The translations under genes were made by a program, and so were the position numbers. Under the pieces are notes generated by a model, which was not told the DNA's origin, did no database searches, and was given only the letters and a program-made list of their open reading frames with translations. From contig JABHEG010000212.1 in the NCBI GenBank assembly GCA_018676675.1, positions 1-40,602 on the forward strand: a stretch of DNA of 40,602 nt, written 5' to 3'. Positions 16,007 to 24,593 of the stretch are shown piece after piece; positions within the stretch are counted from its first letter, which is position 1, and every line of letters starts with the position of its first letter. Origin of the DNA: Lentisphaerota bacterium. Lineage in GTDB: Bacteria; Verrucomicrobiota; Lentisphaeria; Oligosphaerales; JABHEG01.

Positions 16007-16294
16007 TGACTGATGGCTGCTTGAGGTGAAGACGTTTGGCTCTCACACCCTTTGTAAAGAAAGGGGGGAAGAGGATTTCCGGCGGCCTTTTGGAAAAGAA
16101 GCAAGAACAGCGGCAAAAAGGCTGATGCTGACGGCCCGAGGAAAGGATCCGGGCACGGCGCGATGCCCAGTGGTGAGTTGTGAGGACCGCGCGAGCGTGC
16201 GGCACGCCGGTACGCACGCTACGAAACACGGCTTCCGCAACGGGGGAACGCTCCTGGACTGCCGGCATGCACGCCGCAGCGGCCCTGTTCCGGA
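16007..16294. promoter_or_regulatory. Divergent control region
   Basis: This 288-bp gap separates the leftward DUF1232-to-GTPase operon from the rightward membrane/exported protein pair, and so should contain promoters for both. It includes the second copy of a 22-nt repeat (16038-16059) that, on the minus strand, contains TTTACA, a possible -35 box; no clear -10 follows. No gene is evident. Confidence 0.45.
16038..16059. repeat. 22-nt direct repeat, copy 2
   Basis: GCTCTCACACCCT then TTGTAAAG on the plus strand, matching 13146-13167 except for one indel and one substitution. It is about 50 bp upstream of the DUF1232 start codon. Confidence 0.7.
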
Positions 16295-17050
16295 GTGAGA
16301 GACAGTCTGACGTTTCGGAACAGCGGGGAGTTGACCTGGTTGGGCCTCAAGGACGGTCTGAGAGGAACACACCGGGCCGAGGAACTCTGGAGCTCGCGCA
16401 CCATTGATCGCTTGCGGCCTCCCTGCACCAACGCCTGCCGGGCACTGGAGCAAGCAAGTTTGGTTCTCCAGGATGATCTCACGCAAGCTCTCACGGAGTT
16501 CCATGTGAGCTTGGCGCGTGCCTTTGACCAGCTCCAGGAGGAGTGCCCCGATTTCAACCCGCTCGTCGATGACATGGTCGCCGCCGTGGGTGGGACGTTC
16601 CCGCAATTCATGGACATCGCCAACACAACGGCGACCGTTCCGCTGTCCTTTGCGCTCGAGGGCGCTCTGACAGCCACCACGGGAGCTCTGATCAGCGGGA
16701 AGGCAAGCGGCACAGTGGCGGGCGCTGTCAGCACCTCCTGGGTCCCGTTTGCCGACGGTCCTCTCCCCTTCGCGGACATCGCGTGGGGGGCAGCTACGGT
16801 CGGCCTGGCGGCATATGACGCCACACGCTGGGTGCAGGCCCGCGGCTCCAAGCGGGAAGAACTGCGGCAGGCCCTCCAAAAGGCAGTTACAGATACGCGA
16901 GAACGGGCGCTAGGTCTGACGCGAGAACACCGGGACAAGCTGTTGGCGGCGTACCGCACCACCTTGCGGGAGCAGTCGGAGGCGGTGTGCGGAGACCTTC
17001 AGGCCGCAGCGCTGGACTTGCCTGTCCCAGACCAGACAGCCGGTAACTGA
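16295..17050 (+). CDS. Membrane protein of unknown function with coiled ends
   Basis: A 251-residue protein I do not recognise. The N-terminal third and the last 70 residues are charged, helical and probably coiled. The middle (about 105-180) is Gly/Ala-rich and hydrophobic, with runs such as LEGALTATTGALISGKASG and FADIAWGAATVGLAAYD that may form a membrane hairpin. This charged-hydrophobic-charged layout resembles membrane-inserting helical proteins. The GTG at 16295 has no good ribosome-binding site, so the start is uncertain. It is divergent from the kinase/GTPase operon and 85 bp upstream of the exported protein gene, with which it is probably co-transcribed. Confidence 0.6.
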   Translation: MRDSLTFRNSGELTWLGLKDGLRGTHRAEELWSSRTIDRLRPPCTNACRALEQASLVLQDDLTQALTEFHVSLARAFDQLQEECPDFNPLVDDMVAAVGGTFPQFMDIANTTATVPLSFALEGALTATTGALISGKASGTVAGAVSTSWVPFADGPLPFADIAWGAATVGLAAYDATRWVQARGSKREELRQALQKAVTDTRERALGLTREHRDKLLAAYRTTLREQSEAVCGDLQAAALDLPVPDQTAGN

Positions 17051-17135
17051 TCACCTGCACCTCGTGGACCAAGCGTGCACGAGACAAGTCGCACATATGG
17101 ACATGAGAGCCGATATGGAGAAGGATCAGAGAGCT

Positions 17136-18050
17136 ATGACAACGACGACGAATCGAGGGTTGACCGCTGTGTTGCTGGCCACTGCTATCATGGCGCTGCC
17201 GCCGCCGATCCACGCCGGCCCGGTTCAGCCGATCCTGAAGGGCTTGATGCACTACGCGGACGACGCGGCCAGGGCCGCGATACGGGTCAGCAGCCGAGAG
17301 TTGGACGATGTCGCTCGGGCGGCGCTCAAGCGAACGGTCGCCCGGGCCGCAACGCGGTACGGGGACGACGCGTTCAAGGCCGTACGCTACGGGGGCGTCG
17401 AGCTCATCGAAGCCGCCGCCAAACACGGTGATGACGTGTGGGAGTGGAGTTGCCGGGTGCCGCGCGCCGCACGGTCCCTCGCGCTCCATGCGGACGACCT
17501 GGTGCCCTTGACTCGAAAAATGGGGCTGAACGTGCTCCGCCTGGAGGCGACGTCGAGCGGCCTCACCCGACAGTTGGCTGCGCGCTACGGCGATGACATG
17601 GTTCGCACGTTTGTGCGCACTGTTGATCCCGGTGATGCCGGCCGAGTGGCAGGATATATGGCCAAAGCCGACACGCCGACCACGCGACGTCTCCTCCTCA
17701 AACGCTACGACGCAACAAACGGGAGGATCGTGCGCTGGCTGGACTGGAAAACAGCTATGGCGTTCGGTCTAACAGCCGCTGTCGTGACCAGTGCGCATGA
17801 AGTCAGCGACGGCATCCAGGAAGGCCTCAAAACTGTAGCTCGGGAACAGCCGGAGGTGTTAGGCGGGGTCGTGGGCAACGCTGTCAGTCGGATCATGGAA
17901 CCGATAGGCTGGCTCGGAAAGGGGGCGGTGATCTGCCTTGTCCTGGCAGTTTGCTTAGGCCTGCACGTGCCGAGCCGACTGGTGCGGGAAGCACGGCGGG
18001 TGCGAGCTGGATGGTCGGGGGAAGAAGCGGTCCCTCCACCCGGAACATGA
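17136..18050 (+). CDS. Exported protein with repeated Y/H-G/A-DD motifs and C-terminal membrane anchor
   Basis: A 304-residue protein of unknown family. The N-terminus is a signal peptide (NRGLTAVLLATAIMALPPP, likely cut after IHA near residue 27). The body contains a motif of form (Y/H)(G/A)DD at residues 40, 75, 97, 118 and 151, plus a degenerate DD at 57-58, within short helical units rich in Arg and Ala. Near the C-terminus a hydrophobic segment (GAVICLVLAVCLGLHV) is followed by basic residues, which would anchor it in the inner membrane. ATG starts also exist at 17097, 17103 and 17118; 17136 gives the cleanest signal peptide. It ends facing the CRISPR effector operon (convergent). Confidence 0.65.
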   Translation: MTTTTNRGLTAVLLATAIMALPPPIHAGPVQPILKGLMHYADDAARAAIRVSSRELDDVARAALKRTVARAATRYGDDAFKAVRYGGVELIEAAAKHGDDVWEWSCRVPRAARSLALHADDLVPLTRKMGLNVLRLEATSSGLTRQLAARYGDDMVRTFVRTVDPGDAGRVAGYMAKADTPTTRRLLLKRYDATNGRIVRWLDWKTAMAFGLTAAVVTSAHEVSDGIQEGLKTVAREQPEVLGGVVGNAVSRIMEPIGWLGKGAVICLVLAVCLGLHVPSRLVREARRVRAGWSGEEAVPPPGT

Positions 18051-18363
18051 GTCACTTGCAGAAGCAGAGACAGTACTACAGCCGGAGCCGATAGCTTGGC
18101 TTGCCAAGCGGGGAAGCGAAGTCAGCGCCTCGCTCCAGCCTTTGGCCACATGACTCCCCTTTATGTTCATCGACCAAGCGGCTGCTTCCCCAGGAAAAAG
18201 CCAATCAGGCCCGGCCCGCCAGTTCCCTCCGTGTTGGGTGAGTCTGCGCAACGTGAAAGGCGGGATTGCCGTGGGGCAGTATCGAGACTTACTGGCCGTG
18301 AGTGCCCAACTCGCGGAAGCCCGTGCCTGGCCTCAAGATACGCCGTGCCACAATGAGGGGCGT
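18051..18363. other. Convergent intergenic region
   Basis: This 313-bp gap lies between the rightward exported protein gene and the leftward CRISPR effector operon, where transcripts of both strands should end. A short perfect inverted repeat (CTTGGC, TT, GCCAAG) lies at 18095-18108 but lacks a T tract. I see no gene. Confidence 0.4.
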
Positions 18364-19296
18364 TCAGACCGGCAGAAGCGTACCAATCTCCCAGCACAAC
18401 CTAGCACTCGTGTGGGATCTTCCGTATCCCTTGCCATTGGTGTTGTCGTACTGACGGTGAACAGCCAGGAACGCGCGGCCCAGAGCGTTCCCGTGTCCTG
18501 CGGCCACGGCGCAATTCGCGGTCAGAAGCCACGTTCCCTTCCCATTTGGCAACGGCTCAGTATGGAGATCGCCAGTCACATCCGTCGTCTCCAGGGCGAT
18601 CACCTCAATCTGGCCCCAGCCACGCTTCCGACCGCCACCCAAACGGGCGGCATTGAGCGCAGTTGTGATCACGCTTCCGTCCAAGCGGACATCTTGCCCA
18701 GCCACGCTGAGTGTCTCCGGCAGCTCCACGGTTCCCTTGAAGCAGACAGGATGGATCTTCCCATCTTTTCCGCGAAAAAGGTCGCTGATCATGTCCGTGC
18801 TGTGCAGGCTCCTATCGTCGGTTACCATTCGGGTCGGATCGGTTGAGTTGCTGGCCACCGAGGTGGCCAAGAGCCGGCGCATATCCCCATCTAAGCGTGG
18901 GTCTAAGTCGTGGCTGTTGATCCAGACACGGTCATTCGCTGAAAAGCGTGGCCGCCGGACGGACTTTCCACCCCCGTCCGTGATCTGGTCTTGTACATCG
19001 GGCCGTGCGGCTGAGAAGCGTGGCCGCCAGACGGACTTTCCACCATCCGTGGATGGGAAGAGCGTGCCCGTGCGAGATCCGTCCTTCCCGAGTGCACTCC
19101 CGATCGCCAGGAACTCCCGTCCCGTTGGTCGGTGGCAGAGCTGGCGTGTGAGCATGTTTGTAAGAGCACCCCAGAGAACGCGCCCCGGGATGAACAGTTC
19201 CGTTTTCTCGATCATTCCGAGCGTCCCCGCCCCTATCTGCATGGGCGAAAGCAGGCGCAACGTCAACGCCCAGCGTCGTTTGTCAGCAGTGTCCAT
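18364..19296 (-). CDS. RAMP-superfamily subunit of the type III complex (Cas5/Cmr3- or Cas7-like)
   Basis: A 310-residue RAMP protein and the last gene of the effector operon. RAMP features are an N-terminal strand with LLSPMQIGAG, the ELFIPGRVLWGALTNML helix, and a C-terminal glycine-rich loop LGGGRKRGWGQIEV. The operon lacks a recognisable Cmr3, so this may fill the Cas5 role; it also recalls Csx10 of other type III subtypes. Between about residues 85 and 120 it carries a tandem duplication (GGKSVWRPRFSA and GGKSVRRPRFSA), discussed separately. TGAGGTG precedes the ATG by about 5 nt, and the gap from cmr5 is 9 bp. Confidence 0.75.
   Translation of the reverse strand: MDTADKRRWALTLRLLSPMQIGAGTLGMIEKTELFIPGRVLWGALTNMLTRQLCHRPTGREFLAIGSALGKDGSRTGTLFPSTDGGKSVWRPRFSAARPDVQDQITDGGGKSVRRPRFSANDRVWINSHDLDPRLDGDMRRLLATSVASNSTDPTRMVTDDRSLHSTDMISDLFRGKDGKIHPVCFKGTVELPETLSVAGQDVRLDGSVITTALNAARLGGGRKRGWGQIEVIALETTDVTGDLHTEPLPNGKGTWLLTANCAVAAGHGNALGRAFLAVHRQYDNTNGKGYGRSHTSARLCWEIGTLLPV
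18938..19050. repeat. Internal tandem duplication within the RAMP gene
   Basis: Two copies of about 41-44 bp, 18938-18981 and 19010-19050, share GCGTGGCCGCC and GACGGACTTTCCACC with only a few differences, and are 28 bp apart. The duplication keeps the reading frame and repeats a GGKSV-x-RPRFSA peptide. Confidence 0.8.
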
Positions 19297-19305
19297 GTCT
19301 GCACC

Positions 19306-19830
19306 TCAGTTCGCTTTGGCCGTGTGTCTGGCGTAGACGAGTGTCCGCGCGATGAGATCCTTAGCCAAGAACATGGTCTTCAGGTTCTGCGTCAGGCAGT
19401 CACGAACGTTGTCCATGGCCTCATTCCCGGCCCAGATGGGGCCGGTCAGAGATATCGGGGTCTCGCGGTCCAGGAATAGTGCCTGAAGAAAGCGCCCTGC
19501 TGCTTCATATTCAGTCTTGCTTCTCAGCCAGAGAAACATGGCATAGATTCCCTGCTCATGAAGGATGTTCAGTGCCGTGGTGACGATCTTATCCATATCG
19601 CTGGAGGCCGTGCCGATCTGCTGTCCGTACTTGGCTGCCAGCCAGTCCAGGTTCGTTAGCGCAGCTGGTCCGGCATTGGCGTGGGAGACCTCCGGGGGAG
19701 TTGCTGGGTCTGCCGTCGCCGTCTGCGAGCGACCGGGTCGGGCTTCCTGATGGGCACCAGCCTGGTGATGCTTGGTTTTGCCTGACCGCGGATTGTTGCC
19801 ACGGTTCTTCCCATGCTTATTCCTGCTCAT
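19306..19830 (-). CDS. cmr5: Type III-B/C small subunit Cmr5 (Cas11)
   Basis: A 174-residue protein whose C-terminal 110 residues are all-helical and fit Cmr5, the small subunit that forms the inner filament of the Cmr complex: LNILHEQGIYAMFLWLRSK, then AGRFLQALFL, and a closing helix DLIARTLVYARHTAKAN. The first 55 residues are a basic, Asn/Gly/His-rich extension (MSRNKHGKNRGNNPRSGKTK) not usual in Cmr5, perhaps for nucleic acid contact. GAAGGAG precedes the ATG at 19830 by 8 nt. It lies 5 bp after cmr4, as expected for a Cmr operon. Confidence 0.8.
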   Translation of the reverse strand: MSRNKHGKNRGNNPRSGKTKHHQAGAHQEARPGRSQTATADPATPPEVSHANAGPAALTNLDWLAAKYGQQIGTASSDMDKIVTTALNILHEQGIYAMFLWLRSKTEYEAAGRFLQALFLDRETPISLTGPIWAGNEAMDNVRDCLTQNLKTMFLAKDLIARTLVYARHTAKAN

Positions 19831-19835
19831 GGCAA

Positions 19836-20783
19836 TCACTCCTTCTCGTCAATGGTGACGTCCTGGATGTCGAGTCTGCCGAATCCGCGGGTTGTCATCC
19901 CTCCCAGGCCCACCGCCTTGACCCCGGCAAAGGCGTGCTGCTCAAGGAGAGCAACACTGCTTTCCGGTTTCCGGCCATCCCATTCGACTTGGTCCCACTT
20001 CTTGGCGTAGTCGTTCTCAGTGATGTCAAAGCTGAAGATGGCCCCTCGACCAACTGCTTCGTAGGTGAACAGGCCTCCGCTGTCAGCCGCGCCTGTTTCG
20101 GGGTTGATGACCACTGATGTCCGGACTTCCATGTTGTCGTTCACAAGCTGAGAGAAGACCCACTCCGAGACGATGGCAAACCGGTCGGCATAGTGCTTGG
20201 GGATGCCCCTTTGCGTGAGCTGCTGTGTAGAGGGACACGGCATGTTTCCCTTTGCCAGCAAGACGGAGCCGAAGTTGAGCTTGTCGGCCAAGGGGCTCTT
20301 CACCGCGCTCTCCTCCGGGAGAAGGAAAGTCTCATCGCAATCGTCGCTACCGTCCGTGATTCCCATCATGCTTTGCAGGCGCGGCTTCGTCGTGAGCCAC
20401 ACCGGGCCAACAAGCGTATTGACGGGATAGGCGAGCAAGAGGGCGTCACTGAACTGAAGGAGGCCCTGAGCAGAGCTGTTCTGGTCCGTTCCATCGGGGG
20501 TATAGCCGAAGGCGCAACAGATAGGGCATTCCGCCCACACGTGCGTCGTCTTGCTTCCCCGGGTGGAGGCGCATATGTCCTCTTTGACCCCTTTATCACG
20601 GAGAGCAAGGTCCGCAAAGAACTTCAGTGCCCCGGATAGCGTTGTGCCGGGGATCTTGGGGACATTGGTCATGGGTTCGCGAACCACGGTCAAGTCCACG
20701 CGCCCGAGGCGCTGGCCTCCGGTACCCACGTGAATGGGTTCGAGAGCTACGGCGATGTACGATTTCTGGGTCCAGCTGTTCAT
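19836..20783 (-). CDS. cmr4: Type III-B/C backbone RNase Cmr4 (Cas7)
   Basis: A 315-residue Cas7-family protein that would polymerise along the crRNA and cut target RNA at 6-nt intervals. Typical Cmr4 sequence is present: ALEPIHVGTGGQ, then GRVDLTVVREP containing the catalytic-loop Asp30, KIPGTTLSGALK, and near the end the glycine-rich loop GLGGMTTRGFGRL. A CPICCAFG motif at about 85 matches the C-x-x-C-x-x-FG seen in many RAMPs. Retention of the loop Asp predicts an active RNase. AGGAG sits 9 nt before the ATG at 20783; the frame extends upstream to 21005 only as a shadow of cas10. Confidence 0.9.
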   Translation of the reverse strand: MNSWTQKSYIAVALEPIHVGTGGQRLGRVDLTVVREPMTNVPKIPGTTLSGALKFFADLALRDKGVKEDICASTRGSKTTHVWAECPICCAFGYTPDGTDQNSSAQGLLQFSDALLLAYPVNTLVGPVWLTTKPRLQSMMGITDGSDDCDETFLLPEESAVKSPLADKLNFGSVLLAKGNMPCPSTQQLTQRGIPKHYADRFAIVSEWVFSQLVNDNMEVRTSVVINPETGAADSGGLFTYEAVGRGAIFSFDITENDYAKKWDQVEWDGRKPESSVALLEQHAFAGVKAVGLGGMTTRGFGRLDIQDVTIDEKE

Positions 20784-20799
20784 ATGCTTATCTCCTATC

Positions 20800-23382
20800 C
20801 TATCTATTTCCGTCGTTGGTATGGCTCTTGTCGGAAGATCCAAGAGACCGGTTCTCGAGGTGGATATAGAGATCCACAACGTCGAGTAGAAGTCCACTGG
20901 AAGCTGCACGCGTGAGCAGCTCGCGGTCACAGTTTTCCGGTCTTGGGTCCTGGTTGCTGTCGGCGTCCAGGAAGGTGTATGAGCGGCCTTTAGGTTTCTT
21001 CCCAAACGCGTTGGGCGAGAAGAGGATCATGGCGCAGAAGGCGATCACTACTTTGTGCTGCTCCTCGTCTCCGGACCACCAGCGTTCTCCCCACTGCTGC
21101 ATCTTCTCGACCAGCGCTCCCTCGATGGCGCTGATCTGCGAATGGGACAGTTTGCGCAACAGATTCCAGATTCTGTCGAAATCACGTATTGCTGAGAGTG
21201 GATAGGAAGGACGCGTGCCAAGAATGTGGTGTTGCAGGCCGTTTTCGGAAAACGCGAATCGTCGGGTAGCGGAATCAAGGAAGAGGACGTCAAAGCGCCC
21301 CTCCCTGACATCAAAAGCATCTCCAGGTTTCAGTTCACTCACGGTCACGTTCTTGTCACCAAAGACAGGATGGCAGGCGTCCGTGGTCCCGTCACTCCGG
21401 AGCGGCGAGATCTCCCATTTTGCCCAACCGGCCATGCCGCCGATCTTGCCCTGTTCGGGCGTCTGTAGTTCCAGGCTCACATGATCGATGGTCGCTGTGT
21501 TCGTCCCGACGACTTGCCATGTGCAGCTGGGTGATGGGCGCAACGTCTGCTCCATGCCACGAACAGCGTCCAAGACGGCATAAAGAGGGAACTTCTTTTT
21601 GAAGAGAACGCAGCCGATGGAAAGCGGGAGGCATTCGCGGAACTTGCCGAAGCGTCTTTCGTATTCGTCGTAAATAGCCGCGGCCAATGCGTCAGCCTTT
21701 TCGCCAGCCACGATAAACTCCATGCAATCCGGTGTGGGCTCCAAGGTGATCGAGAAAACAGGACTGGAACACCACCGAGGCGCTATTTCGTCACGGCAGT
21801 GCGCCAAGAAGCCAGCCAGCGTCTCGTAAGCCCGGTGAAGGCGTCCTGGGGAGGCCGCTTTTGTGTTGCCGTTCCATGTGACCTTGTCAAACACAGTGCC
21901 ATCCTGGATGGATGCGAGATCAAACCGCAGATGGAACAAGACCAGTTTGTTGTGCTCCCCTTTCCCAGGCTGGACGAGGCTTAGATCGGACGTGAAGTGG
22001 GCATCTCTCGGATTCCGGCGTTTCAGCAAGTCTCTATCGTGCCGCCGCTTGCCGCACGGCGCGCAGAGGGCCTCATCCTTGTGCTGTGGGTTCGGGGCGA
22101 TTGCGCGCACTCCGCAGACTTCGCAACGCAACCCGTTGCCAGGCTTAAGTGCAAGCAAGGCTGGGACCGATTGTCGACATTCGGGAATGTGCTGCTGGAG
22201 GGCTTGGCTACGGGCCAGCAATCGTTTGGAAACGACCTTCGCATCGTTCCCCGCGGGCATTGTTTCATGATCGAAGTCGATGGAGAAAGGTAACTCGTGG
22301 CACTCGTTCTCCATGAGCCACTTGACGATGAACGTGGACAGGTCAGTTTTGATTTCCTCTTCGAATCGGTCCTGGACGTCCCTCGGCAGGACGCATTCCC
22401 CATTCTCGATCCAAGTCCCCAGATTGGGAATTAGAAACAGCTGACTGTCCTGAGTTCGCTGGATCTCGTTCCCAGCCAGAACCTCGGCTTCGAAGTAGTC
22501 TCGAAGCTCGTCTCTGAGACGCTCCACTTGATCGACCATCCCGACAACATCACCCGCCTTTTGAGCACGGGAAAGCATGAAATCCCGGTCGATAGTCACT
22601 CTAAAGAAGGCGAAGTCTGTTGTGTCGTTTTCAGGAGGATCGGCCCTGCGTCGGTCATAACGGCGGGGGAGCAAGTACGGATGCTCCTTAGTGAATCCGC
22701 CTTGCGTAACCTCAATGAGGATTTTGGCCAGTGTGGCCTTGAATAGAGAAGCCACGGAGAAGCTGTGTGCCCAGAGCGTAACATCGTTGCAGGGCCAACG
22801 CGTCTCGCCGAGAGCTGAAGCGAGGAGACCTCGGAAGCGGCGTGGTCTCCTTTCGCCCCTCAACACGGTGTCGATAGCTTCCTTGAGACAGGAGGACCAT
22901 TCTTTCTGGAGGACACCGAAGGGCGTATCGATTCGGAATGGCGCGCTCTGCTTTTCGTTGGCTTTATCCTTGTCGAGTTCGGAATCAATACCGTCGGCGC
23001 CGCACCCTCCGGCATGGCAGATCATTCCGAGGAGTGGGAACGTGTCACGGTCATTGTGGTGATGGTACACGAAGGCAGACGACAGAGAGCCGGGAAATCC
23101 CGGGTCAATCGTGACATCGGGGTCGGCGCAGCTCAGCAAGGGCAGTTCCAGGCCGTCGAATCGGATCTCAGGATCTACATTCCCAAACATGCTTTCCCAG
23201 CGTTGCCGCTTGATCTCTCTGACAGTCTTCCCGGCCCGCTTTCCCTTGTCTTTGCAGTCGTGGTACGTGGGGCCTACTGACAGGAAGTCCGGGTCCATCT
23301 TGTCCAGGTCATGTAGTAGAGCCCCCATCTCGGCCTGGCGGATGGCGTCGGCGTTCCGTCTGAGGATATCGAGCATGCTCAT
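20800..23382 (-). CDS. cas10: Cas10/Cmr2 with HD motif but no GGDD cyclase motif
   Basis: The 860-residue large subunit of the type III complex. The N-terminal HD-nuclease motif is present (LLHDLDKMD, His24-Asp25), with a further YHHHND segment. A zinc knuckle follows at about 417-445 (CEVC, then CAPC). The Palm1 strand reads LFHLRFDLASIQDG. In Palm2, where active enzymes read YAGGDD, this protein reads EFIVAGEKADALAAAI near residues 552-565, so both metal-binding Asp of GGDD are absent. Cyclic oligoadenylate synthesis is therefore unlikely, as in type III-C and III-F, while the HD DNase may work. The ATG overlaps the cmr6 stop (ATGA) and has GGAGGTG upstream. Confidence 0.9.
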   Translation of the reverse strand: MSMLDILRRNADAIRQAEMGALLHDLDKMDPDFLSVGPTYHDCKDKGKRAGKTVREIKRQRWESMFGNVDPEIRFDGLELPLLSCADPDVTIDPGFPGSLSSAFVYHHHNDRDTFPLLGMICHAGGCGADGIDSELDKDKANEKQSAPFRIDTPFGVLQKEWSSCLKEAIDTVLRGERRPRRFRGLLASALGETRWPCNDVTLWAHSFSVASLFKATLAKILIEVTQGGFTKEHPYLLPRRYDRRRADPPENDTTDFAFFRVTIDRDFMLSRAQKAGDVVGMVDQVERLRDELRDYFEAEVLAGNEIQRTQDSQLFLIPNLGTWIENGECVLPRDVQDRFEEEIKTDLSTFIVKWLMENECHELPFSIDFDHETMPAGNDAKVVSKRLLARSQALQQHIPECRQSVPALLALKPGNGLRCEVCGVRAIAPNPQHKDEALCAPCGKRRHDRDLLKRRNPRDAHFTSDLSLVQPGKGEHNKLVLFHLRFDLASIQDGTVFDKVTWNGNTKAASPGRLHRAYETLAGFLAHCRDEIAPRWCSSPVFSITLEPTPDCMEFIVAGEKADALAAAIYDEYERRFGKFRECLPLSIGCVLFKKKFPLYAVLDAVRGMEQTLRPSPSCTWQVVGTNTATIDHVSLELQTPEQGKIGGMAGWAKWEISPLRSDGTTDACHPVFGDKNVTVSELKPGDAFDVREGRFDVLFLDSATRRFAFSENGLQHHILGTRPSYPLSAIRDFDRIWNLLRKLSHSQISAIEGALVEKMQQWGERWWSGDEEQHKVVIAFCAMILFSPNAFGKKPKGRSYTFLDADSNQDPRPENCDRELLTRAASSGLLLDVVDLYIHLENRSLGSSDKSHTNDGNR

Positions 23383-24593
23383 TGCGCCACCTCCTTGCCA
23401 GCACAAATCGCCTGAATGGCCTCGGCGACGTCAGTAAACGCGTAGGAGAGTTCCCGGTGATCCGGGCTGTTCTCCCATTCCACTTTGCGTCTGGCCCATT
23501 CGTCGTGTGCCTGCTGTTTTGCGCGGCTTTCCTCGGCCAAGCCGGATGTTTGCGCGTCGAGGATCCGCCTGCAGTCATCCCAAAGCTTCGTGGCCTTATC
23601 CTTCCGGATCCAGCCCTTGCTGACCTTCCCCCGCTGCTTTGGCCTAGTCAGCCCTCGTCGCCGACATTCATCGTCTGTAAGGACACCCGCGGCCTCGGAG
23701 CGCTCACATGCCATCCGTCCGTTGCTCATGAGGGCCTCATGATGCTTGGGGAGATCGAGGCTTTCCGCCTTTGTCGGTTTCTCCGGCTCCGGTTCGTCGA
23801 ACGGGACGATGTCAATCCGCTGCCCTTCGACTCCGAAGTCCCATGCCGCGCCGGGGCGCAGTGTGACGTGGATCTCTTTCCCCATTCCGTACCCAACCGT
23901 GCGTTTGGCAGACATCCCGTACTCGCAAATCAGATCCCGGGCGGTCTCGAGCAACTGCTCCAGGCAACTGAGAATCTCGAGCTCTCGGCAGACGCGTTCG
24001 AACAGCAGGAAGCCCCATGTTGCTTTTGCGCCGGTCGGGACGACCTCGAAACCGACAGGATGATCCACGACGCCATGTTGGCGATCATGGGGGCTGAAGA
24101 TGTCGGTATCTACCTTGTCGAAGACGACGTCACCAAACACGGCACGGCCGGAGTCCCCGGTTCCGTCCTGGTCGTTGGCCCTGCCGAACAATTTCTGCCA
24201 GAGAGCTTCATCATCGAGTTGCACCAGATGAGCCATCATCCCCTTGGCGCCAGTGGCCTTCAGAATGGGATACCCCGTGAGCCGATCGCGTGAGATGGGG
24301 TTGTCAATCGCGTCAAACTCACTCTCAGCTCTGGAAAAGAACGGGGATGTCAGCGTCCATTCCAGCTTGACCGCGATGGAACGAGTCGTCGGAAGCGGCC
24401 CATCGGCGGGAGCCTCGTAAGAATGAGAGCCATCCGTGAACCAGGGAGAACTGCATTTGCGCGCATTCTCTTTGGCTTCGTCCCTGCCGTCGTCAGAAAA
24501 CACGTCCAACGCCAGTTTTTGCCGCTTGCCAACACTGCTCGCACCCACGATGGTTGGATCATCATGTATCGCGCTGTACCAGTCGTGAAACAT
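23379..24593 (-). CDS. cmr6: Type III-B/C RAMP subunit Cmr6 with extended C-terminus
   Basis: A 404-residue RAMP. The first ~270 residues match Cmr6, the subunit capping the target-RNA 3' side of the filament: NPISRDRLTGYPILKATGAKG, LFGRANDQDGTG, GRAVFGDVVFDK, TDIFSPHDRQHG, DHPVGFEVVPTGAKATWGF, and a glycine-rich SAKRTVGYGMG loop. The remaining ~130 residues are highly charged and helical, longer than usual for Cmr6, and unlike anything I recognise; they could dock an accessory protein. The ATG overlaps the cmr1 stop as TGATG and its stop overlaps cas10 as ATGA, so translation is tightly coupled. Confidence 0.85.
   Translation of the reverse strand: MFHDWYSAIHDDPTIVGASSVGKRQKLALDVFSDDGRDEAKENARKCSSPWFTDGSHSYEAPADGPLPTTRSIAVKLEWTLTSPFFSRAESEFDAIDNPISRDRLTGYPILKATGAKGMMAHLVQLDDEALWQKLFGRANDQDGTGDSGRAVFGDVVFDKVDTDIFSPHDRQHGVVDHPVGFEVVPTGAKATWGFLLFERVCRELEILSCLEQLLETARDLICEYGMSAKRTVGYGMGKEIHVTLRPGAAWDFGVEGQRIDIVPFDEPEPEKPTKAESLDLPKHHEALMSNGRMACERSEAAGVLTDDECRRRGLTRPKQRGKVSKGWIRKDKATKLWDDCRRILDAQTSGLAEESRAKQQAHDEWARRKVEWENSPDHRELSYAFTDVAEAIQAICAGKEVAQ

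Noticed and set aside
16043..16879. Minus-strand frame opposite the membrane protein gene
   Set aside because: Composition typical of a shadow; its last codons only look like the kinase end because of the 22-nt repeat.
18364..19296. Firm assignment of the last RAMP as Csx10 or Cmr3
   Set aside because: The motifs place it only in the RAMP superfamily; which subunit it replaces needs structural comparison.
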